A DNA stretch of 64,000 bases from the NCBI GenBank assembly GCA_037367405.1, contig JAZKJV010002329.1, positions 124,001-188,000 on the forward strand. The letters are read 5' to 3'. Source of the DNA: Ottelia alismoides (taxonomy: Eukaryota > Streptophyta > Magnoliopsida > Alismatales > Hydrocharitaceae). Below are positions 47,980 through 58,393 of this stretch, piece by piece (positions within the stretch are counted from its first letter, which is position 1; each line of letters begins with the position of its first letter). Position numbers and translations under genes: made by a program. The notes beneath the pieces were generated by a model that was given only the letters and a program-made list of their open reading frames with translations, ran no database searches and had not been told where the DNA came from.

Positions 47980-49448
47980 GCACGGCTTAGTAGTTTTTCT
48001 TTATTTTTGATTTTCTTTTTCGCGGCTTTCCGCGGCTCTTTCAGAGTCCGCGGCTTTTCGCGGTTTTTTTTGTTTTTCTTTATTTTTATTATTTTATTTT
48101 ATTTTATTTTATTTTTGGTCTTTGTTTAACTTTTGCCTGTTTATTTTATTTTGCATTTTTGCACATATACCCTTGTTTTTAATTTCTTGCTCATATTTGA
48201 TTATATTATTCTTGGTTTTACACTTTCTTTCTTTCTTACGAGGGCCCGAGGACTGAGGTGACAACTTTCGAGAAGCCGGCGCAACTGCGGGATTCGGAGG
48301 AGGCTCCCTTCTGCACGGAGCCGCGGGAGAGCGTGAGAGAGAGGTTGAGTGGGCGAGGATTAGCTTAGTCTTTTATTTCTGTCATTAGATTATTTGTAAT
48401 AATACCGGGACAGACTGTGGACTTGGACTCTTTAGCGGGTTTGTTTCGCCGAGCACCGGTGTGCTCGGGGGACCCTTAAGATTTTTCGTGGCTTTTCGCG
48501 GTTTTGTTTTTCTTCGCTGCCTTTTACGGTTTTACGCGGTTTTTCTCGAGCCCCTAGATTTAGGATTTTCTGCTTGACTGTGCCGTAATTAGTAGGATCC
48601 ACACACTTAATTGATTGCCTGTTCCTATAGAGCATTAATTGGATCTACTAATAAATCATTAATAAAAATAACTGACTCACTCCCTTCGTAGCCTACGAGC
48701 CGTATCCTACCCTGCCAAGCGCTGCTCCTGAACCCGATGTGTCGGGAGGAGGAGGGGTAGACCGAGACCGACCCTTTGGCTTGAAGGACCTGTGACCAGT
48801 TAGACGGTTCTGTCAAGTAGAAATTGCCTGTTTAGGACTCAGTTTTTTTCCGCTGCACCATATAGGTAGTTTCTTTCAGTCTTTCAATTCTGCGTGGATC
48901 ACTTTGCATGTAGAGTGCTGGAGACAGGTACGCATTTCTATCTTTGCATGCATCATTGATTTCTTTGCGCATCGGCTTTTTCGTCTTCTCCCCCTGTTTT
49001 TGACTTAATAATCAGGAGAACCGAAAAATTCGTTAGGCCTTTTGTTTTTATTGAAAAATATTAAAAAGAAAAACAATAAAATTGGGACTGCTAAGACTAT
49101 TGACCCTAAAAGACACCTGATCTAAAAATTTGTCTTGGGGAGAGCAACCCCCTCATTGTTTGGTTTGCTTGTGCGAGAGAGTGACCAGTACACTAGGTAG
49201 AGCCCGCCGGTACCTTCCTCGACTGATTACCGACTCTTTAGTGCGGGACAGTCGGTTGGGGATAGTATCGGGTATCCCAGCATGTCACGTAATCGCTCTG
49301 ATATTCTGTTTGTTCACCATAATAAAATAGACAATATAATTTGACCGAGCCTTTACGGTCTTTAGCTCGCGTTGCGTTGGTGAACAGAGGGGTTTGTTTT
49401 CTGATCATAGTTTCTCTAGATCCCATCCGCCTTACTCGCTACATCACG
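47980..49448 (+). mobile_element. Leader region of element B
   Basis: Non-coding sequence between primer site and gag. It includes T-rich tracts and the repeated phrase ttcgcggttttt/cgcggcttt around 48020-48080 and again at 48485-48545. No independent gene is evident. Packaging or dimerisation signals would be expected here but cannot be identified by eye. Confidence 0.5.
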
Positions 49449-52172
49449 ATGATGGGTAGACGATCTCTTAGGCAGCCTCTGGCTGCACCGCTTTCGGGCG
49501 CGTCTACGCGTTCATCTAGGTTGGCCCGCGAGAGCCGAGACCAGCTCTCCGAGCCCGAGTATGATTCCGCCCTGTTCCCCCTCAACCCCCTTTCTTTCGG
49601 TTTCGAGAGACATGAGCCAGAGGAGAGATTAGCAGATTTATCGGCACCTGAGTTTGGCTCGTTTCGTTTTGCAGACACCATGGCCGGCAGTTCAGAGGAT
49701 CGCTCCCGAGGTCCACAGCCTGAGCACTTTGTGTTGGACCAGGGCGCGATCAACTCCACCCTGATCCCCTCCCTCGAGACAGTTCAACAGCAGTTGAGGG
49801 ATCAGGGAGCATTCATGCTAGATATGAGGAGAGAGATGGAGCAGATGAGAGCAAAGAGAGAGCAGAGGAGAGACGGACCGAGAGTCCCAAACGATGCAGC
49901 CGCAGCAGCCGCCGCAGCCACCGCCGCAGCAGCAGCCGTCGCGGCAGGCGGAGGAGAGCCACCGAGACCGATGCGGGAGTTGCACAACCCCGGATCGACC
50001 CTGATGCATCACTGGGTAGTTTTGCCAGCTATCGTGGGGGACTTCAAGTTCCCCCCGAACACCTTGCAGCTTCTCCCCTGTTTCTACAGGCTCGCTACTG
50101 AGGAGCCTCATCTTCACCTCCAGGAGTTCCTTATGATCTGCAGCACTGTCCACGACCGTCAGGTGGACCAGGACACGATTCGGATGATTGCCTTCCCCTT
50201 CTCCTTGGCAGATATAGCAGCCACCTGGCTGAAGCACTTGGGGAAGTTTGTCTACACTTGGGAGCAGCTCCGCACCGAGTACTTACACAAGTACTATCCA
50301 CTCGGGTGGACCAATGCAGCGAGAGCCCTTATCAGCAACTTCTCCATGCTCCCCAACGAGCAGTTCCATGAGGCATGGGAGAGGTTCCGAGAGCTGACTG
50401 ATCGATGCCCGCACCACGACATTTCCAAGCCCAACCTTGTGCAGAGCTTTTTCAGCGGGCTGACACCAGAGCTCCAGGGCTTGGTGAACGCTTCTTGTAG
50501 CGGGTCATACTTTGCCAAGGATCACGACCAGGTCTGGGCCATCTACGAGGAGATGGCCGAGAACTATATGGTGATGTCCCAGACCCGGTTGTATACTCAG
50601 GGCAGACCCCAGCAGCAGCCAGGACCCGTGCAGTACCAGAGGATAGCACGGGTCGACGCCGGTCCTTCCAGTTCGTCCGCAGTAGCAGCAGCATAGGCAG
50701 AGTCGTCAGCTGCGGATATGGGTATCATTAGCGAGAAGTTGGATCGGATGGAGCTGATAGAGAAGAAGCAATGCCAGGGCATCACTCAGATGGAGCAGAT
50801 GGCACAGACTCTGAGCGACATGAAGACCCAGCTCATGTGTCTCCAGGAGGCACAGACGGCTCCCCAGCCCCGTCTTCAGTCGCGAGGCGATACCGACAGC
50901 AGCAACAGCTCGTCCCAGCGCTCCAGCTCACACCAACAGCCTAGACAGGTTCACCTTGTACAGGCAGAGCCGTACCAGCAGCCGCAACCCACCTACCAGT
51001 CACCACCATCTCCAGACTTGCAGATGGTGGTATACCAGCCGGATCAGCTTCTGGCAGTGCTACCGCCACCCCAGTACGATGCAGAGCCGTTGATGGACAC
51101 CAACGGGATTTGGTATGACTGCCCTCAGCCTGGTATCTGAGGGGACCATCCCGGATTCAGGTGGGGGAACGGAGGTACCCAGCCCCAGCAGCAGCCATCT
51201 GGTCAGGGAGTCCAGTACAGTTAGCAGAGAGATCACCAGCCGCAGCAGCAGCCCCCAGTGTACCCACCACCACAGCAGCAGCAGTCATCCTACGTTCCTC
51301 ATCCCTATCATCAGGGACAGTCTTCGAGGCGTGAGCAACAGCCTCATCAGCAGCAGCATCCACCCACTTACCCCTCTCACCAGCAGCAGCACCAGTTCCA
51401 GCAGCCTTATTACCAGAGAGGCTACCTGTCGGGCTCCCATGGTCTGCCATACGAGAGCCCCGCTTTGGACGATATAGCCCGCCTCCTCACGGACCAGCAT
51501 GCCACTTTTCGACGGGAGATGGATGATTTCCGCCAGGAGATGCGGGACATCGTGAGAGGGAAGGCCGTCATCCCTGCCCAGATCAAGCCGAACCCCAACA
51601 GCCTGAAGCGGAAATCTGAGCAGGTAGCATACACTGAGTATGCCACTCCTAGTGATCCATTTGATGATATATCTGCAGACCTTTTTGATTCTGATTTTGT
51701 CACGCTTAGGAGTGGTAGGACACCAGCAGGCGGAGATGCCTCGTCTGAGCGACACCACGAGGATCCACCCAGAGCGCCAGATGAGGAGGAGGAGAGCGGT
51801 ACTGCGGTCGCTCGAGATGATGACGGTGGTACTGATGCCACCAAGGATGCTGACTCCACAGGCGGTGCTGAGGCCGCCATTTCACTAGTTCTAGGAGGTG
51901 GTACTGAGGCCACTCCTGATGCCGAGCCAGAGCGCGGTACTGAGGCCGCGAGACGTCCAGTTGATCCATCCGAGGGTGGTATTGAGGCCACCAGAGTTCA
52001 TGTAGAGAGATCTGTTGTTTTTCCTTCCCCTGATGTATCTCGGAACCATGTTGTGAATAAAGGAAAAGGTTTGGTTTTTCTGGTCCCACTGTGGTGCTTG
52101 ATGTATGTGCGGATCCGGCCGTCGAGCCATCTAGACCTTTTCCTAGTCCTTCATCTGAGAAGGACCCAGTGA
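49449..52172 (+). pseudogene. gag: gag of element B (one frame, three in-frame stops)
   Basis: A single frame (open from 49341; ATG at 49449 is a plausible start, MMGRRSLRQPL) encodes gag. It has a basic N-terminus, an Ala-rich run (49895-49960), the retrotransposon gag domain (WLKHLGKFVYTWEQLRTEYL, then EQFHEAWERFRELTDRCPHH, then LVQSFFSGLTPELQGLVNAS; 50227-50500), a Gln/Pro-rich region, the Athila-type HPGFRWGN motif (51147-51170), a helical LTDQHATFRREMDDFRQEMR segment and VTLRSGRT (51699). Stops are TAG 50694, TGA 51138 and TAG 51222; the frame stays recognisable through all three. The end contains several GGTEAT-type repeats (51820-51995). The frame then shifts to that of the protease near 52090. 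Confidence 0.9.
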
Positions 52173-53209
52173 TCCCCTTCCCTAGAGCCCTTCAGATGGG
52201 GAAGGGGAAGAAAAAAGAAAATCCAAAAAAGAGAGATCAGGAAGAGTTCAGCCAGCAGATGATAGATCATATCCATATCCAGCTGACTCTTCAGGAGGCT
52301 TTGCAGCACATTCCCCTTCTTCAGCGTTCGTTGAGAGACAGGACTACAGTCAGGAGAAAGAGGAGGAACCACCATTCAGAGATCCATGTGTTGACGAAAG
52401 CCACGTGCTTCGCTATTCAGAACCGTCTGCCAGCCAAGAGGCCAGATTCAGGGGCCCCGTATGTCAGATGTCACATTAGAGAGCAGAGGTTCGACCGGAC
52501 TCTTTTAGATAGCGGATCGTCTATCAACCTCCTTCCGGCAGCCCTTCTCGACCTCTTCGAGCTGGGCACTCTTAGACAGAGCAGGACAGTCCTTCAGTTT
52601 GCTGATCGATCTGTCAAGAGGCAGAAAGGGTTGTTACGAGACGTTGTCGTCACTATTCAGGGCCCGCAATTCCCCATGGACTTCGTAGTGTTGGACATGG
52701 AGATCCCTGATTTAGTGACCGATACCCCCTTCATTCTCGGTCGTCCATTCTTGGCCACTGCCAAGGCGGTGACTGATCATGATAGCGGGAAGGTATACTT
52801 TCGCGTTGAGGGCGAGAGTGTACAAATAGAGACGATCGAGGACAGCAGAGCCGGAGACAGATCATGCTCAGAGACCACTTTAGATACAGAGCAGCTGACA
52901 GATGCTGGGCTAGACATCCACCAAGACTGTGACTTTGTGATCACAGATGATGAGGCAGCATGGGCAGACCCCGCAGCACAGGCCATCCTCTCATTTTCAG
53001 ACACAGTTGATGCCGAGATGATAGCAGAGGAGAGCTTGGAGAGCACATCCCTGGTTCAGGATACTTCAATGGCAGCAGAGCCGGTTCTCGACCGCAGCAC
53101 AGATTCTAGTGATGATGGTGGTACTGAGTCCACCTTGTATGACGGTGGTACTGTTGCCACCTTTTATGATGCAGATCTCTCGGATTCAGAGTCTGATTGG
53201 GCTTTATGA
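52091..53209 (+). CDS. Aspartic protease region of element B
   Basis: This 372-codon frame overlaps the end of the gag frame in another phase. The retropepsin active site is LLDSGSSINLLP (52504-52539), and the flap/C-terminal half includes FVVLDMEIPDLVTDTPFILG followed by RPFLATAKA (52684-52764), as in plant Ty3/gypsy proteases. Upstream is a basic GKGKKKENPKKRDQ. Downstream is an acidic linker with GGTEST and GGTVAT repeats (53115-53165) like those at the gag end. The protease would cut the polyprotein into mature proteins, but the offset frame relative to both gag and RT means this copy cannot make a fused polyprotein without frameshifting. I read the offsets as decay. Confidence 0.88.
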   Translation: MVLDVCADPAVEPSRPFPSPSSEKDPVIPFPRALQMGKGKKKENPKKRDQEEFSQQMIDHIHIQLTLQEALQHIPLLQRSLRDRTTVRRKRRNHHSEIHVLTKATCFAIQNRLPAKRPDSGAPYVRCHIREQRFDRTLLDSGSSINLLPAALLDLFELGTLRQSRTVLQFADRSVKRQKGLLRDVVVTIQGPQFPMDFVVLDMEIPDLVTDTPFILGRPFLATAKAVTDHDSGKVYFRVEGESVQIETIEDSRAGDRSCSETTLDTEQLTDAGLDIHQDCDFVITDDEAAWADPAAQAILSFSDTVDAEMIAEESLESTSLVQDTSMAAEPVLDRSTDSSDDGGTESTLYDGGTVATFYDADLSDSESDWAL

Positions 53210-53222
53210 TTGCGAGGATTAC

Positions 53223-55223
53223 ATGCCAGACCTGAGTTCCACAGAGCCTACAGCTGAGGAGGAGGTAGATGTCGAGTAGAGCAGAGACAGTCAGTTAGAG
53301 CAACCTTCTCCAGTTTCTGAGATTGAGAGAGAGTTTCAGTTCTCCCATGCAGATTTGGCAGCATTCACAGAGACATTTCAGAGGCCAGATCCACCAGCAC
53401 CCAGCTGTCCAGAGCTGAAGCTGCTCCCTACTACGCTGAAGTATCGATTCCTTGCGGGTGAGCCTGAGATGTACCCAGTCATCATCTCCGCCGATCTGAC
53501 TGGAGAGCAAGAATCCCGTTTGATGGGGGTTCTTGAAAAGAACCGCAAGGCAATCGGATGGAGCGTAGCAGATCTCCATGGTATTAGTCCATCACGGTGC
53601 TCCCACAATATCTATCTCGAGGATGGGGCAAAGCCGTCGCGTGAGTTCCAGCGGCGGCTGAACCCCGATCTGAGAGAGGTTGTCATGAAGGAAATCTCGA
53701 AATGGTGGAGCGCAGATTTTATATATCCCATTTCCGACTCCAAGTGGGTCAGCCCCTTGCATGTGGTGCCCAAGAAGACATGCATCACGACTGTGATCAG
53801 TGAGTCGGGAGAGGAGATTGCCACACAAGTACCCACTTCTTGGCGGGTCTGTGTTGACTACAGGAGACTCAACCAGGCCACCAAGAAGGATCATTTCCCC
53901 CTGCCTTTTATTGACTAGATCATTGAGAGACTGGCAGGGAAGAGCCATTATTATTTTCTGGATGGGTACTCGGGCTACAACCAGGTGGCCATCGCTCCTG
54001 AGGACCAGGAGAAGACCACCTTTATCTGTCCCTTCGGCACATACGCCTTCCGACACATGCCATTTGGGCTATGCAATGCCCCTTCGACTTTCTAGAGATG
54101 CATGCTGTCGATCTTTTCGGACATGGTAGGGGAGTGTTTGGAGGTCTTCATGGATGATTTCTCGGTTTACGGCGACGGATTCGACTCCTGTCTTGACTGC
54201 CTAGACCGAGTACTCCAGCGATGTATAGATATTCATTTGGTGCTATCTTGGGAGAAGAGTCACTTCATGGTGACTCAAGGGACGGTGCTTGGCCACATCA
54301 TCTCCAACATGGGCATGGAGGTTGATCCGGCCAAGGTAGATGTCATTAGAAAACTCGCACCGCCGTCCAATTTGAGGCAGTTACGGTCCTTTCTGGGGCA
54401 CGTCGGTTTCTACCGACGATTCATTCATGATTTCAACAGGATTGCCCGGCCGTTGACTGACCTACTGACGAAAGACACCGAGTTCCTTGTCGACGACAAG
54501 TGTCTTTCGTCCTTCGAGACTCTCAAGCAGTGTGTTATAGAGGCTCCTGTTCTCCAGCCGCCTGATTGGTCTCTCCCATTCGAGATCATGACGGACGCTT
54601 CCGATTTTGCCGTAGGGGCCGTGCTGGGACAGAGGAGGGATGGAGTCCCCTTTGCTATCCACTACGCTAGCCGCACATTGGATTTTGCCCAGCGGAATTA
54701 TACTGTCACAGAGAAGGAGATGCTAGACGTAGTGTTCGCCCTAGATAAGTTCATATCTTACATCATTGGATCTAGAGTGACCTTGTATACTGATCACACC
54801 GCCATCCGATACCTCATGGCAAAGAAGGATGCCAAGGCCAGATTGACTAGATGGATCCTTCTACTCCAAGAGTTCGACATTGAGATCAAGGATAAGCCTG
54901 GAGTCAAGAATGTGATGGCGGATCATCTCTCCCGTTTAGAGAAGCCTGAGGAGTCCGAGCATATTGATCCCATTTGTGAGACCTTCCCAGATGAGGCGAT
55001 CCTTACTATCGCCTCACTCCCGTGGTATGCCGATATTGTGAACTTTCTCGTTGCTGGGAAAGTCCCACAAGATTGGCCCAGGCAGAGGCTTGAGACCTTC
55101 CTTGCGAAGGCCAAGTCCTACCACTGGGAGGATCCCATCCTTTACCACGAGGGAGGGGATAGCCTCTGGCGTAGGTGCATTCCTCAGGAGGAGCACCATA
55201 GCGTCCTCACTTACTGCCACTAG
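53223..55223 (+). pseudogene. Reverse transcriptase and RNase H of element B
   Basis: One frame from about 53223 holds a linker, then RT: SWRVCVDYRRLNQATKKDHF (53842-53901), YYFLDGYSGYNQVAIAPEDQ (53950-54009), FGTYAFRHMPFGLCNAPSTF and the catalytic FMDDFSVY (54147-54170). The thumb follows ([40 protein letters not shown]), then RNase H ([20 protein letters not shown] with the catalytic Asp, [15 protein letters not shown] with the Glu, [12 protein letters not shown] with the second Asp). Stops: TAG 53277, TAG 53916 (family FIDQ), TAG 54093 (family TFQRCM), TAG 55221. Domains are otherwise well preserved, so decay is mostly by these nonsense changes. Confidence 0.93.
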
Positions 55224-56301
55224 CTTGAGGGAGGAGGATATCATTCTGGGAGGAGAACGGCACAGAAAGTGCTCCAATCCGGCTTATGGTGGCCTACCCT
55301 CTTCAAGGACTCTGATGAGTTCGTGAAGAGGTGTACTGACTGTCAGAGGATGGGCACTTGTGGACATCGTGATATGATGCCGATGCAGCCCATTCACTTC
55401 TGTGAGGTTTTTGACGCATGGGGCATCGATTTCATGGGTCCATTCCCTAAGAGTCAGGGATTTGAGTACATTCTGTTGGCTGTTGACTATGTTAGTCGTT
55501 GGGTCGAGGCTATCCCCGCCCGAGCCGCTAATGCGAGGACAGTTTGCAGATTTTTGAGGAAGCACATCATCACGCGGTTCGGGGTACCTCGAGTATTGAT
55601 TTCAGATGGGGGTCTCATTTCATCAACGACCAGGTGAAGGCCCTTGCTATCGAGTTCGGCATAGACCGTCGTGTGCTACACCTTACCATCCACAGACGAA
55701 TGGTCTAGCCGAGGTGTCGAACAGGGAGATCAAGACTATATTGCAGAAAGTCGTCCGCCCTGACCGAAAGGATTGGTCACAGCTTTTGGACTCGGTCTTG
55801 TGGGCATATAGGACATCTTTCAAGACACCATTGGGCACATCTCCCTTTCGCCTCGTATATGGCAAGCCGTGCCATTTGCCTGTTGAGCTGAGACACAGGT
55901 CACTTTGGGCAGTCACTGAGATACTTATGAATCCAGATGGTGTAGGAGACCAGAGGAGGGTAGAGTTAGCAGCCCTGGAGGAGTTGAGAGATACTGCCTT
56001 CTCAAACAACCTACAGTATAAGGAGAGAGTGAAGGAGTGGCATGATTCTCACATCAGCCACAAGCATTTTGAGCCTGGACAGAGAGTATGGCTGTTTGAT
56101 GCGTGGCTTTGTTTATTTCCAGGGAAGCTATAGAGCAAGTGGAAGGGACCATACTTGGTGAGAAAGGTACATGACAACGGTAGCATTGATATATCCGAGT
56201 TGTCTTCTGAGAGTACCTTTCGAGTGAACGGCCAGCGGCTCAAGCCATTTCTAGATCATGAGTCGCGGGTCATTGATGTTGCCCCGATTCATTTTACGTG
56301 A
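55224..56301 (+). pseudogene. Integrase of element B
   Basis: It continues in frame after TAG 55221. Zinc-binding HHCC region: paired His around 55190-55250 and CTDC at 55335. Core: FDAWGIDFMGPFPKSQG with the first Asp (55410-55460), FGVPRVLISDGG with the second Asp (about 55600), then a frame change within a G-run at 55607-55612 and another near 55675, then TPYHPQTNGLAEVSNREIKT with the Glu (55682-55741). The C-terminal part has VLWAYRTSFKTPLGTSPFRL and KERVKEWHDSHI, TAG 56131 in FPGKL-SKW, and ends RVNGQRLKPF...IHFT at TGA 56299. No chromodomain follows. It would insert the cDNA, but is inactive here. Confidence 0.9.
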
Positions 56302-56434
56302 GATGTGGTCTTTTGACTCACATCTATTGCATCTCACGCCTGATTTTCACTGATCTTCCGACCTGTATAGATCCAGATGTCCATATCATCACATTCTTTA
56401 GTCCCACATCCCTGCATTCATCCTTTGATTATGC

Positions 56435-56465
56435 TATACTTAGGGTGTACTTTACCCTAAGTATA
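56435..56465 (+). repeat. Hairpin 1 with following G-run
   Basis: tatacttaggg (56435-56445) pairs perfectly with ccctaagtata (56455-56465) around a 9-base loop, followed by gggggg. The right arm plus G-run equals the polypurine tract motif found at 58381. Confidence 0.85.
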
Positions 56466-56524
56466 GGGGGGATGTAGGACCTTTGGGTATTTCTTTTGTT
56501 TCTTTCTACCCCTGTCTTGCTGCC

Positions 56525-56554
56525 TATACTTAGGGACATTTTACCCTAAGTATA
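56525..56554 (+). repeat. Hairpin 2 with following G-run
   Basis: tatacttaggg (56525-56535) and ccctaagtata (56544-56554) form an 11-bp perfect stem around 8 bases, followed by ggggg. Confidence 0.85.
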
Positions 56555-56608
56555 GGGGGTTAGACCCTGTACATTCTCCACTCGGTTTTCCTTTTGTGTA
56601 CAACCGAC

Positions 56609-56638
56609 TATACTTAGGATTACTTGATCCTAAGTCTA
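56609..56638 (+). repeat. Hairpin 3 with following G-run
   Basis: tatacttaggat (56609-56620) pairs with atcctaagtcta (56627-56638) with one mismatch, followed by ggggg. Two arm positions changed together (t-a pair in place of g-c), suggesting the stem is maintained. Confidence 0.8.
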
Positions 56639-58380
56639 GGGGGAAAGCCGAGAGTCTCTTGATATTCTATTCATTCGTCTTTGTATATAGCCTTCCTTTT
56701 CACTTCCCTATACATAGCACGAGTTATGTCTTCTTCATCGCTCTTAACTCTGAGGACATCGTTCGAGCTAAGTATAGGGGTGTGTGTATATATTCCATAT
56801 ATACTTTAGCCATAACTCGTACTTTGTGTGAGTTTGTAAATAAATAAAATGGCTAAAAACCCTAAAAATCACAAAAATTAAAAAATTTTCCTGTAAATAA
56901 TCATTCTTTTATTTGCACATAAATAGCTAGTGTACAAATTATTTTTGTAAAAATGTTTTCAAAAATCTTTTGTGTAAAGCTTATGTAAATATTTTCTTAT
57001 CAAAATTATGTATATAGTACAAAAATTTTCCAAAATGTTTTGAAAATCAAAAGTTTGCAAAAATCTTGTGTAAATGTGTGTAAATACTTTTGCAAAACTT
57101 GCACTTCATGCATCATCCATTCATGATTTCAAAACATTTTTCACAAATTTTGCATGGTTGTAAAATTTGTGTAAATAGCATCTTTTGTACATATGTATAT
57201 AGTTTTTCTGGATTATAGTTGACATTTAAACTAGCCTGGAATTAAATTGAGAAATGGAGCTTGATTAAGATCTTAATCCACCTAATCTCTAAGAGGAACC
57301 TTATAGGGCTTAGGTTTAAGGCTTTTCAGGTCCATGGTGACTTAATTCTTTAAGTCCACTAGGCTATGATCACATGTCATCTCAATGAGCCTAAGTAGAG
57401 CACTTAACAACAACACATGACTCATATAGACAATGGCTTTACTTGGACACCTGCACTTTGCACCGAGCTCTCTACGGACGAGGTGGTGAGGAGGCAGTCT
57501 TCCTTGACTTGGGGTAGCATATGAGGGTAGTACTTCTAGGCGGAACCTCTCTTCTTCTTTTAGTGAAGGAAGTGCGTCTCAACTTGGTCTGGTTGCCATG
57601 AGGTCTAACGACGAGAGTTGTGGGTTGCAACAAAGCTTCAAAAGAGGGATAGTCTACTGGCTCAAGAGGAAAACCTCATTGTATATATGCTGCACATGTA
57701 TATGTTGTATAGATGCACTTGAAAAAAAATGCAAAAAGAAAATAACTCCAAAAAAGTGGCGGGTCTGAGAGAAAATGATAATCCCACCGGAGTATGTATA
57801 TAGAGTGCAATAAGCAAAGCTTGAGATTCATGATCCACCTTATGTAGCTTGCAGCAGGGAGACTTGGCTACACTGGTCAAGCTCCCAAGGATACATGGCT
57901 ACACTGGCCATGGTCCATTCTCTTCTTCCTCCTCTTCTTGAGCCGGTTGAACTTGAACTTAGAAGGGAATACCCCTCTCCTCGAGGAAAGAGTGGCCAGA
58001 TTGAGGTCATAGAGTTACCTTGTTGGGGAGGGTTGTCAAGTTGCCATTTCTGAGGTGGAGAGCTTATACTTAACATTCACAGGACAAGGAAAGATTCATG
58101 GTCTTCAGGGTTTGGGTTTGGTGACTTGTTCTGACCTGGATTATTGAGGAGTCTTAATTATAGATTAGTGGAACTTAGAGGCTGTTGAGTTTTAAGCTTA
58201 AGTCCAAATAAGGTTCCGACACATTAATAATCCAAAGATCTGATCGAGCTCCATACCTCAATTTAATGAAGGCAAGTTTAATAGTCAACCTTGATCCATG
58301 CACATTTTCCTCTTTTTCTTTTTCTTTCTTCTTTTTCACTTCTTTTTCAAATAAGTGTTTGCTAAGGGACTAGCGAAGTT

Positions 58381-58393
58381 AAGTATAGGGGGG
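58381..58393 (+). other. Polypurine tract of element B
   Basis: aagtatagggggg directly precedes the 3' LTR start TGATGAATAC, the expected place for plus-strand priming. Confidence 0.75.

Larger units (their letters stand above)
56302..58393 (+). mobile_element. 3' non-coding region of element B with hairpin/polypurine modules
   Basis: About 2.1 kb without ORFs. It opens with three hairpins, each followed by a G-run (listed separately), a further ctaagtatagggg at about 56769, and long AT-rich stretches. It ends in aagtatagggggg (58381-58393) against the 3' LTR, the polypurine tract. The last part resembles the corresponding minus-strand zone of element D, so this region is a conserved feature of the family. 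Confidence 0.7.

Noticed and set aside
49818..51991. Long minus-strand ORFs opposite gag
   Set aside because: Shadows of the CAG/GCA-rich gag sense frame.
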